64,000 nt of DNA from Dendrolimus kikuchii (GCA_019925095.2 JAHHIN020000030.1:992001-1056000), one strand, 5' to 3'. Positions 1 to 10,772 are shown, counted from the first letter of the stretch. The notes: a model not told the origin generated them from the sequence alone. Program-made: numbers and translations.

Positions 1-846
1 ATATTGTCATATAACTCATAATCTTGCCCTAGAGCTTTTCTATAATTTTCAAAATTCAACTTTCTAACAATTGCTGCAGACGTTCCTTTATCTTTTTTAA
101 CGAGTAGATCGTTTTGGAAAATATATGCATACATTTTAGATCGAAGCCCTATGAACTCCTTAACGATACATCCGTTGGTTTCATCTTTCATTTTACCAAC
201 AACCTTCTTGTTTGCTAGAGGTAGATTATAGGTATTTTTTAGGGGAAAATCGGAGGTATCGAATCTGTCCATCAAGTCGCATTTGATGTCTTCATAAAAG
301 TTGTCTGTTTTAATTTCATATATAAAGGAATCGGTGTCGGTGTAGAGCAGTTGTATATTTGTATTATATTTAGGCTGCATGTATGAATAGTGGAAATCAT
401 ACATAACATACTTTGAAAGTTCTAGTACAGTAAATCCTACATATATAGGTTTATCATATAACAAAGTGGTTTTATTCATTTGTATCGCTACAAAATTTTC
501 CGAAAAGACCTTACAACTATGAAAGTTGGGGCGAGCAATGTATCTCTCAGCACCGTACCTACACTTGGTTTTACTACTTTTATCACTCCACGTGTTGCAT
601 AATTTTACATCGACTCGTTTAGCTACATTTTCTATAGTTTTACCAAATATTGAGTTATTCATTAATTTATAAAAATCTTTTTCAAATGCACTCGTTGCCT
701 CGGTTCTCATTGAAGTATTTAAATCAATGTAGGATTTGAGCCAAGGTGATTGGTTAAAAGACAAAATCCTATGAATTTTTTTACATACTAATCCATTTTT
801 CACACATTGTTTTAAATTCATATAATGTATAATATAATTTTTTTTT
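1..846 (-). pseudogene. POLB: Polinton protein-primed DNA polymerase B, C-terminal palm/fingers part
   Basis: Reading the minus strand in the frame that begins around 846 gives an open stretch to the window edge. It holds polymerase motif B (NSIFGKT, near 660) and motif C (YTDTDSF, near 340-320), the two catalytic blocks that follow motif A in family B polymerases. It is out of frame with the upstream part of the gene because of a 9-T run at 838-846. Upstream codons of the same gene close at a stop at 781-783, so this segment would not be translated in frame. The thumb region and the stop codon lie outside the window. Confidence 0.85.
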
Positions 847-2445
847 GTTTAGAGTGAGTAAAACTTTTTTACTTTTAGAATTAGGCGGCGCTTTAGATTC
901 GGCACAAAATGGATAGTCACTGTGTAAATTATATAGGGATTCGGGATACTCAATATCGACCTCTAAAAAATAACCTATATTAGAGTCAGGTTGTTGCGTG
1001 AGTATGTTGAACGCATCAACTTCACTTTGCGATAACCATACAAAGTTAGCGTGTGGGAGATATTTACTCATGGCATTGCCATACAAATTATTAACATCCA
1101 AGTAAATAATGAATGTAGAGTCGTGTGTAGGGTTGTATGTGTCTAAAAACTTATTATTGGCTTTACAATGTCTCTGGGAAACTTGGCTGATTCCACCTCG
1201 AATTCCAGATTGTATGAATTGAATCATTTCATAGTCGGTGAGAAGCTCAAGAGTCACTCCAGTTTTTTTCATCATAGCATCCCAAGAAAGGGAGGGTGCT
1301 GTAAGATATCTACAAGGGTCCAGTTGGTATGCACTCATACATATACTGCGAAAATTTTCAAAGACTGCCGCCAACAATAGGACATCAGTTTTGAGATATA
1401 AATCACAGTATTCGCCCAAAGTCTTTATGTTAAATTTTTCCCACACCATAAGAGCGTGAAGATAATCATCCTCAGATATGTCTGTCTGGGTTAGCTCACT
1501 AAAGAATGCCTCTTTGGGGGGTAAAGATTTTTCTTCAAGTTTATCCCAAGAGTCGACATATTCATAGGGAAAGACACCCTTTCGAGTCAATAAGCTCTGT
1601 TGTTCGGGGTTAGGGAAGTGATTATATAGTATTTCTAATTTGTTTTTAGAGAGATTTCTAACTAGTTTATCTAAGCTTGAGGACATAAATTTAAAAGAGT
1701 CAACAAATCGTAAAGTGATTTCACTTTTACCATCATCTTCTTCGAAATATAACTTTTTACTAAATGTTATGTATTTTTCCTTGTTGCTGGCGATACATTC
1801 AATGCGTTCAGTGTCCTTATCTGCCAGCTCTTTGATAAATAAGTGACTATCATAACCGCTTAAATTATGGAAAAATATGGGGATATAATTTGGTTTGGAA
1901 AAGTTTACATTACATTTATTATGCGTCATTCCTCTAATTTTTCCCGTAAAGTGACAATGATCAACCACCTTAACATCCGTTGATTGAAAAGGTTGTTCGC
2001 AAATATGACAGTTGGGTAATGATGTGATTTTAGGAGTTAAATTGTTCTTGTCATACGGTACTATCTGCGAGTAAATATTGGCAATGCGGTTGGCATCTGA
2101 ATAAATGTTATCTATAAACTTTTTTACACAATCTTCACCACGATATGTGACGAATTTTGACAGAGACGCGTCATAGTTACAATGTAAATAATAAGCGAAG
2201 CTACAAGGGACATGTTTATGACTAAAATACGTATTATTTTTATGTGTGTCGTTAAGAGGGCAGAGCAACGATTCAAAATCAGCATAAATAACAAATGGTG
2301 CGGGCAATTGATTATGAAAGTTTTTTAAAGTTATACACTTATTTTCTATAGTGGGTAATGTAATTAACGATTTTTCACAACCTCTTGTCTTATGAGGTTT
2401 CAATTTACACTCAGTTGAAAAATGCATTAGACAGCTATCACACAA
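781..2445 (-). pseudogene. POLB: Polinton protein-primed DNA polymerase B, exonuclease and motif A part
   Basis: The 554-residue frame holds the 3'-5' exonuclease motifs: YADFE near residue 55, NLSGYD near 195 and the YLKTD block near 353. It also has motif A of the polymerase (YLDVNNLYG, near 450). Between Exo I and Exo II lies a zinc-binding segment, CHIC followed by DHCH and HNKCN, resembling recombination endonuclease VII domains found inside these polymerases. It replicates the element from a protein primer. The frame ends early at 781 because of the 9-base homopolymer at 838-846. Its N-terminal junction is also a 9-base homopolymer (2444-2452). All active-site blocks visible here are intact. 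Confidence 0.92.
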
Positions 2446-3376
2446 AAAAAAATTCCTTATGTTTCGTAATCTGTGAACGAACTAGTCGGGATATGTTTTT
2501 AATCCAACAGTAGTGGGATTTATTCTCATTATCAAAATATAATAGGCTTATACAACGTTCATATGATCTTGAGGATATATACAACGGCACAATATTTTTC
2601 TTCTCCACTCCATATATGTTCACCCGTAGTTTATTCATAGTTTCAAAATGCTTCACTCCCTTTAAATCTACAGGAACGCTTATTCCCCCCGTATTGAGAA
2701 CGGTCTCGTAGTGTGGGTAAGACGATTGACGATCCAAAGTTGCATCTGCAGGATAGAGGGCACTCACTACCGCCCAAAAGAAGCATGCACTATCTCGGTT
2801 TTTAACATTCACGCATGCATGCTTATCCTGAATCCATTTTGGAAGTGGTATGAACGAGGACGCTTTCATAGGTGTATTTTTGTTAATGTTAACGTCCATG
2901 AACTCTATCTTTTCCAAAGCCCATCCACTATCCTTTTCTTGAAAATCTTCACATTGTTGTAAAATGTTGGAACAGATATCCTCATAAAAAGACGATAGGT
3001 TTGAGGAAATATCTAAATTAAAATTCTTCGTGTTGAAAGACTTCAAGTCTCTAATCACTTCCTCGTCTGCTTTTAGAATAATAAATGTGCAAAACAATTC
3101 CAAATTCGCTTTAATGTGTTTATATGTTTTTAACTCGAGTGCAATTAACTGTTTTACCTTAGACGAAGCCTTTTCTAAATATTCTCGAGGGTTCAAAATC
3201 GATGAAGCATCATTTATCCTATATGATACAATTCTACACTGGAACGCAGACTCGACAATGTATGTAAAATAATCACCACCTTCTTGTTTACACAGCAATT
3301 TGTGTCTCTTCGTTCTGGAATGAGTAATTAATTGATTGCTGGGAACCTCTCAGTTACAGAACTCACAACGATACAT
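2438..3376 (-). pseudogene. POLB: Polinton DNA polymerase B, N-terminal region with C2H2 zinc finger
   Basis: The likely start is ATG at 3374-3376. It opens directly into a C2H2-type finger: CEFC, then HSRTKRHK after about 12 residues. The finger is broken by an in-frame TGA at 3350-3352. Downstream the frame stays open to 2438 and contains the WIQDKHACVNVKNRD and ACFFWAVVSALYP blocks, which I associate with Polinton PolB N-termini (terminal-protein-like region). It ends in a stop beside the 9-A run (plus strand 2444-2452), where the next part of the polymerase begins in another frame. The gene therefore carries one nonsense codon and two homopolymer frameshifts. Confidence 0.85.
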
Positions 3377-3468
3377 GTTTACCGACAGTTGGAAACTGTT
3401 TAATTTTAATATAAACCGCACACTCTTATCTTCTATATTGCATGGGTTGAATGAAAACATAATACATA

Positions 3469-3873
3469 TGTGGGGGCGTAGAGGCCAAAGGCCCTGTATA
3501 AAAATGCGGAATGGCGGTGAAAGTGTGTAGCCACGTCGTAATTGTCCACGATTCAAAAATGAGTAGATCAAAACGGCACTCACGATTGTCCCGTCGCCAC
3601 GATGCTTTTACCAGGCCTGATATGATTATTCGAAGGTGCAGTATACCACTCGCGATGGAAATATTGTGAGTAAGAAGGCTGCGCACACGACACTAGTTTT
3701 TGCGTAAAGGTGAGAATAGCCACTGATGCGTGTCGCGGGGTGCATTTTTTTGGTTTAACCAGCGCGTGCAGGCGACCGCGGTGAAGTGCGGTGTGGGGCG
3801 GGGGTGAGAACAAACCGGAGCGCGTTTGTCCACCTTTCTTTGAATTAAGGAAAATCACGAAGTGGCCCAAACA
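3469..3873 (-). repeat. 3' LTR of the BEL/Pao element
   Basis: This 405-bp repeat has TG and CA ends. It differs from the other LTR at one position (C at 3577 against T at 9833). In the element's orientation it follows the polypurine tract at 3874-3887. The short open frames within it are not genes. Confidence 0.96.
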
Positions 3874-3887
3874 TCTTCCCCCGCCTT
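3874..3887 (-). other. Polypurine tract of the BEL/Pao element
   Basis: Read on the minus strand this is AAGGCGGGGGAAGA, a purine run directly abutting the 3' LTR. This is where plus-strand DNA synthesis is primed in LTR elements. The stretch from 3888 to the gag-pol stop at 4048 holds nothing else I can identify. Confidence 0.8.
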
Positions 3888-4047
3888 GAAAGACCAGAAG
3901 GTCTTTCAATGAAAAATAAATAAAATTTAGAAGGATGCAGGAACAAAATTCAATTAAAAGCGGTTGTATAAGAAAGAAGGAGTAATGATAAATATATAAG
4001 TAGCAGGATAAATAAAAATAAAATATATATGCGGATAAAGAAAGAGG

Positions 4048-7000
4048 TTAATAAATAGGAAGAGGGCATAAACGTACCACTGGACGTTTAAATATGGCGT
4101 TTTTAGTTTTGACTAGCGCGATCCTTACTTTGCCATCTGAACCAGCAAAAGTATGGGTAATAATGCCTATCGGCCAGTGCAACGGTGGAGTGTTATCTTT
4201 CATAATTAAAACTACCATTCCCTCCTTAACTGGTCGAGAATCAGTGTTCCACTTTTCGCGAACCTGAAGAGTATGCAAATATTCTTCACTCCACCTTCGC
4301 CAATATGAATGCACAAGTCTGTCTAGCAACATATATCGCGATAGAAGATTTTGACTCATCTCGTGCACATTCACGGAAGTTAAGTATGCTAGAGGCCTGG
4401 TATTTAAAAAGTGTGCGGGAGTAAGTGGTAAAGGCTCAGCAGGATCTTCACTAAGCACACCAAGCGGCCTAGAATTAAGGATAGCCTCTATCTGACACAA
4501 AAGAGTTAGAAGTTCTTCGTATGTGAGAATTTGAGATCCAATTACGCGGGAAAGGTGAGTTTTAAAGGGTTTAATGGTGGCTTCCCAGCCGCCACCAAAA
4601 TGCGGGCTATTGGGCGGGATCATCTCCCACGTAATGCGATTTTTCGCTAATTCTGATTTTAAGTCGGTATTATACGGTTCTGAGTTTAAAAATTGTTGGA
4701 CTTCGTTTAAATATGCTTTTGCACCAACAAAATTGGTACCATGATCAGAATAAATTCTTTCAATCGGACCTCTGCGAGATATAAATCGTTTAAAAGCGTT
4801 CAAGAAAGAGTCAGTAGTTAAGTCAGGAGCAAGTACAATATGCACTGCCCTAGTGGTTAAACAGATAAATACGCATAAATATGCCTTTTGACTTTTGATA
4901 CCACGTCTTCGCGTAAGGGTAATAGACAGCGGTCCTCCGTAGTCAAGACCAGAATGGGCAAATGGCTTAGATATTTGTAAACGACATGAGGGTAAATTAG
5001 CCATAACTGGGGGCTGTGCCGATTTAGGTCGTGCCCTAAAACATTGAATACAGGAATAAATTTTCGCTCTTACAAGACGACGTGCAGATATTATCCAAAA
5101 ATTTTGTCTTAACAATGACATTACAAGTTGAGGTCCGGCGTGACAAGCGGTGCGGTGAACGTGATCAATTAGAAGATCTGTTATTTTATTGTTCTTAGGC
5201 ATAAGTAAAGGATGTTTGTGGTCAAAAGTCAAGTCGCTATTTTCCAACCGTCCTCCAATTCGAATAACACCATCAACCAAAAAAGGCCTCAGTTTCCGAA
5301 AGGATCGTGGGATTTGCTTCCCTGTCTGTAGTAATTTAATTAAATCAGAAAAATGCACCTTTTGAACTTGTTTAATTATCGTTATTTCGGCTGTATTCAA
5401 ATCATCTGCAGTTATATCTGCTCGAGAAGTTAGACATTTAGAAAAGCGCAGTACGTAAACTACTACTCTAAGCAACTTGGACCAACGAGAGAATTTTTCA
5501 AATAAGTAACTAAAGGGTGAGCCTACTTGTGGTTGTGGTAGCACGTTACATAAGGATACTGTTTTGAGTTCAGGTAAATCCTTATCTGATGCTTTAAAAA
5601 CTTGGATTGGCCAATCAGATATATCCTGATATAGCCACGAGGGAGCGTGAAACCAAAGAGAGTGGTTAATAAGTTGAGCGGGAGTAAGTCCTCGTGACAA
5701 ACAATCACTAGGATTATCCTTTCCTGAGATGTGATAAAAATTACGCGGTTCAATTATTTCTTGAATCTTTGTAACCCTATTGGCTACAAAGGTTTTCAGG
5801 CGGTGCGGACTGGAGTGGACCCAGTTAAGGGCTACAGTGGAGTCACAAAAGGCAAAAATTTGAATAAATTTAAAACGATTCTCATAAGTTTTTATTACAG
5901 TGCGTATTAATTTTGTCATTAAATGAACACCCATCAATTCTAGACGCGCGAGACTAATAGTTTGTACAGGCGCAACCTTAGATTTGGCACATAATAAATT
6001 TACAGACACTCCAGAGCCTGTTTCTGAACGAATGTACAGTGCGGCTCCATAGCCTTTCTCTGAAGCATCAGAAAACGCCATAAGGTGTGCGGTACATGAG
6101 GAAGTTATACCTATATGGCGAGGTATAGTGAGGTTTGACAAAAGGGGTAATTCATTTTGAAATTGATTCCACTGTGAAATTATAGTTTGCGGAGGTGCGT
6201 CATCCCAATCTAATTTTAATAACCAAAGTGTCTTTATTAATAATTTTGCATAAAATATTAAAGGCGCGGCGAAACCCATAACATCCCATAGACGGGCTAC
6301 TACGGACAACATATTACGTTTTGTGCATGAAACGTCAACTGAAAGAGCTGTTACAAAATAGAAATAATCATTAGACGGGTCCCAGTTAACGCCTAACACC
6401 TTTTTTGTGTCAGTGTTATCGAAAATTATATTTTGTGGATGTAAATGATCGTCTGGCAAAGATGAAAGTAATTCTGTAGAATTACTTGACCATTTATGAA
6501 GTTTAAAACCACCCGCCGAAAACATATCTATTAATTGTAAGGCGGTGGTTTTAGCAGCGGTGACGTCATCAACTGAGAAACAAACGTCATCCATATAACA
6601 AAAACCATTATTAATTACATTAGAAGCTAGAGAAAAATTGTTTTTCTCGTCTTCTGCAAGCTGACTCAATGTACGTAATGCCAGATATGGACTTGAAGTT
6701 AGCCCGAAACAAACACGTTTAAATTCGAAAATTTGTAAAGGGTCTGAATCGTCAAAACGAAATAAAATGCGTTGATATTTATGAAACTCTGGCTTCACTT
6801 TTATTCTTAGATACATTTGTTCGACGTCAGCACAAAGCGCGACAGGAAATAAACGAAAGTTCAGTAAAATTAAGAATAAATCTGCCTGTAAATTAGGCCC
6901 CGAGTATAAAATATCATTAAGTGATAGGCCTGTATCTGTGGAAGCGCTTGCATCTAAGACCATGCGAATTTTAGTGGTTAACTTATCTTCGCGGATAACT

Positions 7001-9381
7001 CCATGATGTGGTATGACGTAACCGTCTGGCTGCGATGGTAAGTATTCTGAGCGTAGCGGAGCGATGAAATCCTTTTCACAATAATCTAGCAAAATATCAT
7101 TATAAGCGGAGCGAAAACTAGAAGATTTTTGGAATCGTTTTTCCAAAGCAAAAAATCTATTTTTAGCATAAGCGAGAGAATTGCCTAAAGCGACCGGGTC
7201 AGTTTTAAACGGAAGCGCAACAACGTAAGAACCTGAGGGGTCACGTGTAGTAGTAGCCTTATAAATATTTTCACAAGCTTGGTGTTCTTGGCTTAGCAGC
7301 TCAGAGCTCGGTGTCAAAACCTCCTCAGTTTCCCAGAAACTTCGCAATAAAGTATCAAGCGGCTGACCGGTAAAAGCGCATAAAGTATGAGATAGTAAGC
7401 GAGAGGCGCGGGGAGGAGGGTTTGCGACCGGAGCATCTCCCATTAAAATAAATCCAAATGAAGTTTGAATGGCGTCAGGACATCCCGGTGGGCCCCTAAT
7501 ACGGCCAGGTAACAATAAACGGGCGAATAATTTGGCACCAATCAAAAGTTCCACTTCGCTAGGATCGGAGAATGTATCATCGGCGAGCGGAGTGCGAGCA
7601 AGATAATTTAACATCGATTTATTTATTGGTAATGTAGGTAGGCGGTCAGTAATATTATCTACGATAAGCGGGTGAAGTTCAAATGAAACGTTGCGGTTAA
7701 AGCGGGAAGAAATTGAAATGTTTGTATAACCTTTAACAATGTTGGTAGAACCACCAAAACCATTTATAGTTATATCTTGAGGTAATGATTCTATATTTAA
7801 AGATAATTTTTTACAAAGTTTGAGCGTTATAAAATCATTTATCGACCCATTATCAATTAGTGCACGGGCGGTGTTTACCGAACCATCGGCACTCTTAATA
7901 ATAATGCGTGCGGTCGCAAGCAAGACAGTATTATTTTGACAAATCGGTTGAATAAATGATTGTGAGTGAAGCGACAATTGTTTGTGTGGTACAGCAGAAC
8001 CGGTTTGCGAGTCGCTAGCATGCGAGCGAACGACGTTGTTCAAAACGGTCAAGGGTGAAGCGTTCTGTGCACTAGTGGTAGCGCGCGGCGTCGGCGCGCT
8101 CGTTGCGGATTCGACTGTCGTACTACATGCGGGAGGCGTATTATTAGAAAAATGTAAAAGTGTATGATGGGATTTAGATTGACAGTTTGCACAAGATTTT
8201 GTAGATTTACACAATATAGTTTTATGACTAAAGCTTAAGCAATTACAACAACCGTTATTATTTTTTACAATATTATATCTTTCTTTTGGATTTAATTGCA
8301 GAAATTCTGGGCAACGATAAAATTGTTCGTGTCCAGACTTAGAATATAGCGGGCAGAGTTTAATATTTGAAGAATTAGAGGAAGTAATAAAAGATTTAGT
8401 AGGTTTTATATTATTATTAATTTTTGGAATAAAAGGTAATTTATTGTTAATTTTTCTATTTGAGGATGTTGAAGAAAAATTATTTCCGTCTGTCCGTTCG
8501 TTAATTTTAACTTGTTCTTTGATGAATTTAATAAGACTTTCATATGTAGGCACTGACTCTGATCGAACAGAATTTTCAAACAGTCGAGCGGTTTCTTTAT
8601 CAATTTTTTGTAAAGCCAAAAATAAAAATATGAAGTCTACTTTGTTATCAATTTTTAACCTATTAAAGGCACAAACTGACGCAGAGAACTTATCAATAAA
8701 ATAATTTAAGTTATCCGCTGACGCTGATGTCAGCGGTTTCACGTTAACTATTTGTATCAAATAAGTACTCGCTAACATACGGACATCTTGATATTTATCT
8801 ACTAATGTGGTATAAATTAAATTGTAGTTATCTGCGGTTGGAGGAATATCGGCAATACATGTCAACGCGGAATTTGACAAAACACCTTTTAAATAAAACA
8901 CTTTGTCCGATGATGTCAAATTGGAGTTATAATGAACGGCATTATTATAACACTCAAAAAATGTAGGCCAATTCTTTATATCACCATCAAAAGTGGGCAA
9001 GTTAATAGCGGGTAGTTTCAAAGAAGGACGTTCATTTTTATTGGGTTGTACGTTTTCTTCTTTAAAGTTTTGGACAGTATTTTTTATAGAAGAGTACAAT
9101 TCTTCGAATGCAAGAAAACTGTCATAGTCTGGCGTGAAATGCGGGTCATGTTCTATTTTTTGTAAGTTGAGTTCATCGCAACAATTTAAAAAGTCCGTTC
9201 TCAATTGTTCGATGTTTGCCGCAGAATTCTTGAAACGGTTCAACAATTCTTCTGAGGAAACATTACGAGAAGAATCATAAATGTTCTGTAGGCGGTTAAA
9301 GAATGCTTGCGTACGAGCCTCTAAGAGTTTAATCTTTGAGGGAACCTCCTTCTCAGCGGTATATTTGCTAGTTTTACTCAT
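4048..9381 (-). CDS. BEL/Pao gag-pol polyprotein, intact
   Basis: This is one uninterrupted 1777-residue frame. Residues 1-430 are Gag-like, with zinc-knuckle clusters (CPLYSKSGHEQFYRC, then CCNC and CANC near 345-410). An aspartic protease follows (ALIDNGS near 508). Reverse transcriptase has YMDD near 929 and RNase H has FSDAS near 1110. Integrase has an H2C2 zinc domain (HRTACH and CIQC) near 1400 and a catalytic core with GLDYGG near 1477, SDHGTNF near 1545 and GGGWEA near 1597. A C-terminal domain typical of BEL/Pao integrases ends the protein. The ATG at 9381 is preceded by a 320-base leader after the primer site. Products would assemble cytoplasmic particles, copy RNA to DNA and integrate it. 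No disabling change is visible. Confidence 0.96.
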   Translation of the reverse strand: MSKTSKYTAEKEVPSKIKLLEARTQAFFNRLQNIYDSSRNVSSEELLNRFKNSAANIEQLRTDFLNCCDELNLQKIEHDPHFTPDYDSFLAFEELYSSIKNTVQNFKEENVQPNKNERPSLKLPAINLPTFDGDIKNWPTFFECYNNAVHYNSNLTSSDKVFYLKGVLSNSALTCIADIPPTADNYNLIYTTLVDKYQDVRMLASTYLIQIVNVKPLTSASADNLNYFIDKFSASVCAFNRLKIDNKVDFIFLFLALQKIDKETARLFENSVRSESVPTYESLIKFIKEQVKINERTDGNNFSSTSSNRKINNKLPFIPKINNNIKPTKSFITSSNSSNIKLCPLYSKSGHEQFYRCPEFLQLNPKERYNIVKNNNGCCNCLSFSHKTILCKSTKSCANCQSKSHHTLLHFSNNTPPACSTTVESATSAPTPRATTSAQNASPLTVLNNVVRSHASDSQTGSAVPHKQLSLHSQSFIQPICQNNTVLLATARIIIKSADGSVNTARALIDNGSINDFITLKLCKKLSLNIESLPQDITINGFGGSTNIVKGYTNISISSRFNRNVSFELHPLIVDNITDRLPTLPINKSMLNYLARTPLADDTFSDPSEVELLIGAKLFARLLLPGRIRGPPGCPDAIQTSFGFILMGDAPVANPPPRASRLLSHTLCAFTGQPLDTLLRSFWETEEVLTPSSELLSQEHQACENIYKATTTRDPSGSYVVALPFKTDPVALGNSLAYAKNRFFALEKRFQKSSSFRSAYNDILLDYCEKDFIAPLRSEYLPSQPDGYVIPHHGVIREDKLTTKIRMVLDASASTDTGLSLNDILYSGPNLQADLFLILLNFRLFPVALCADVEQMYLRIKVKPEFHKYQRILFRFDDSDPLQIFEFKRVCFGLTSSPYLALRTLSQLAEDEKNNFSLASNVINNGFCYMDDVCFSVDDVTAAKTTALQLIDMFSAGGFKLHKWSSNSTELLSSLPDDHLHPQNIIFDNTDTKKVLGVNWDPSNDYFYFVTALSVDVSCTKRNMLSVVARLWDVMGFAAPLIFYAKLLIKTLWLLKLDWDDAPPQTIISQWNQFQNELPLLSNLTIPRHIGITSSCTAHLMAFSDASEKGYGAALYIRSETGSGVSVNLLCAKSKVAPVQTISLARLELMGVHLMTKLIRTVIKTYENRFKFIQIFAFCDSTVALNWVHSSPHRLKTFVANRVTKIQEIIEPRNFYHISGKDNPSDCLSRGLTPAQLINHSLWFHAPSWLYQDISDWPIQVFKASDKDLPELKTVSLCNVLPQPQVGSPFSYLFEKFSRWSKLLRVVVYVLRFSKCLTSRADITADDLNTAEITIIKQVQKVHFSDLIKLLQTGKQIPRSFRKLRPFLVDGVIRIGGRLENSDLTFDHKHPLLMPKNNKITDLLIDHVHRTACHAGPQLVMSLLRQNFWIISARRLVRAKIYSCIQCFRARPKSAQPPVMANLPSCRLQISKPFAHSGLDYGGPLSITLTRRRGIKSQKAYLCVFICLTTRAVHIVLAPDLTTDSFLNAFKRFISRRGPIERIYSDHGTNFVGAKAYLNEVQQFLNSEPYNTDLKSELAKNRITWEMIPPNSPHFGGGWEATIKPFKTHLSRVIGSQILTYEELLTLLCQIEAILNSRPLGVLSEDPAEPLPLTPAHFLNTRPLAYLTSVNVHEMSQNLLSRYMLLDRLVHSYWRRWSEEYLHTLQVREKWNTDSRPVKEGMVVLIMKDNTPPLHWPIGIITHTFAGSDGKVRIALVKTKNAIFKRPVVRLCPLPIY

Positions 9382-9701
9382 TTTTAATTAATACTTTTAT
9401 AAATAACTTTAATATAAAAATTAGAAAGAAGGTAGGTAATTGTGCAGTTGCACAAAATGAAATATCAACTATGAGTGACCAGATTAGCGAAAATAGCGGT
9501 TTAAATTATAAGCAGTTAAAAAAATATGCAGTTTGTCGAGTGGTACGAATAAAGATAAGAGAGAAATATATATAATATGTATGCTGTTTAAAAGAAATGA
9601 GGTGCGGTAAGGTAAAATAAGGTATGCGGTAAGGTAAAAAATATACAAATAAAATATATTATAAATATTAAATATTAAAGGATTGTAACCCCTAGGGGGA
9701 T

Positions 9702-9719
9702 CCTGGGTTCGAAGGACCA
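9702..9719 (-). other. tRNA primer-binding site of the BEL/Pao element
   Basis: Five bases inside the 5' LTR the minus strand reads TGGTCCTTCGAACCCAGG. The first 11 bases match the complement of a tRNA 3' end with acceptor strand TCGAAGG. From memory this fits insect tRNA-Tyr, whose 5' end is CCTTCGA; the tRNA identity is inference. Confidence 0.65.
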
Positions 9720-9724
9720 GCAAA

Positions 9725-10129
9725 TGTGGGGGCGTAGAGGCCAAAGGCCCTGTATAAAAATGCGGAATGGCGGTGAAAGTGTGTAGCCACGTCGTAATTG
9801 TCCACGATTCAAAAATGAGTAGATCAAAACGGTACTCACGATTGTCCCGTCGCCACGATGCTTTTACCAGGCCTGATATGATTATTCGAAGGTGCAGTAT
9901 ACCACTCGCGATGGAAATATTGTGAGTAAGAAGGCTGCGCACACGACACTAGTTTTTGCGTAAAGGTGAGAATAGCCACTGATGCGTGTCGCGGGGTGCA
10001 TTTTTTTGGTTTAACCAGCGCGTGCAGGCGACCGCGGTGAAGTGCGGTGTGGGGCGGGGGTGAGAACAAACCGGAGCGCGTTTGTCCACCTTTCTTTGAA
10101 TTAAGGAAAATCACGAAGTGGCCCAAACA
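9725..10129 (-). repeat. 5' LTR of the BEL/Pao element
   Basis: This is the promoter-bearing LTR in the element's orientation and is 405 bp long. One mismatch to the other LTR was found by direct comparison. Immediately outside it is the ACATA duplication (10130-10134), after which Polinton sequence resumes. Confidence 0.96.
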
Positions 10130-10189
10130 ACATAGAAGGTTACATTGTTTATTATATATATTTGCGTGGGTTGAATGTTACATTGTTTA

Positions 10190-10771
10190 TTAAAGTAAAC
10201 ATGAATAAAACAAATATTCAATTAAATAACACTTAATTTCATGGTCGACAATAGAAGTTCTATCATAAATGTTATCCATTAAAATATAAGCCTCGTGCAA
10301 CGTCTTCACCCGGCTAAGCTTAAATCGCCTTCTAAAGAAATTCATTCGGTTCTCGTAACACTCCCTCGCTCATTGTAATTGTTGTAAACGTATATCAATA
10401 CAGCATAGCATATGGTTTAGGTACCTCCATTCTTCACTGGAGATGCTCATTTTATTCCCTTCCGTGTGTATCAAGATGAAATCTTTAGGTCCGCTTACAA
10501 AAGTGATCGCCGTACGCGGCTCAGGTGGCACGTAACCGCTTGAGAAGAATTTTTTGATTTCAACACTGTTCTCCATGAATATGGTGTTCCATTCCTGTTT
10601 CCTCAACAATAAACGCCCACCGATGTCAATACACACCTCCATTTCTCCATTCAGCTGACTTGATGATTTCAAAAACATTGAAATATAGGGTATCGTCGGT
10701 GCGGGGAGGTGGTATATACTTTTACATATTTCAAAACTGAAACATGGGATTGACGGGGTGTATGAACACAT
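10190..10771 (-). pseudogene. Polinton protein of unknown function, in-frame TGA
   Basis: ATG at 10769-10771 opens a 133-residue frame that stops at TGA 10370-10372. The same frame then stays open for another 59 codons to TAA at 10190-10192. The extension reads like protein, with a charged helix around FRRRFKLSRVKTLHEAY. I therefore regard the TGA as a premature stop in a protein of about 193 residues. It contains a beta-rich segment (VCIDIGGRLLL) and no motif I can name. It lies downstream of the capsid genes on the same strand, a usual place for conserved but unnamed Polinton genes. Confidence 0.6.
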
Positions 10772-10772
10772 C

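Larger units (their letters stand above)
3469..10129 (-). mobile_element. Complete BEL/Pao LTR retrotransposon inserted in the Polinton
   Basis: Two 405-bp direct repeats (3469-3873 and 9725-10129) begin TGTGGGGGC and end CCCAAACA. I find one mismatch between them (C at 3577, T at 9833). They flank a single open gag-pol frame on the minus strand. The 5-bp sequence ACATA stands on both sides (3464-3468 and 10130-10134) as the target duplication, the size expected for BEL/Pao. A tRNA primer site and a polypurine tract are in the right places. The insertion lies between the Polinton polymerase and the gene at 10190-10771, so it separates genes rather than breaking one. The open reading frame and near-identical LTRs suggest very recent transposition. 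Confidence 0.97.

Noticed and set aside
838..2452. Programmed frameshifting in PolB at the 9-base runs
   Set aside because: The gene also has a plain nonsense codon and the element has many other lesions, so decay or sequencing error is simpler.
3426..3909. Open frames in the LTR (also 9484-10126)
   Set aside because: Identical frames occur in both LTRs, overlap promoter and R regions and show no protein features.
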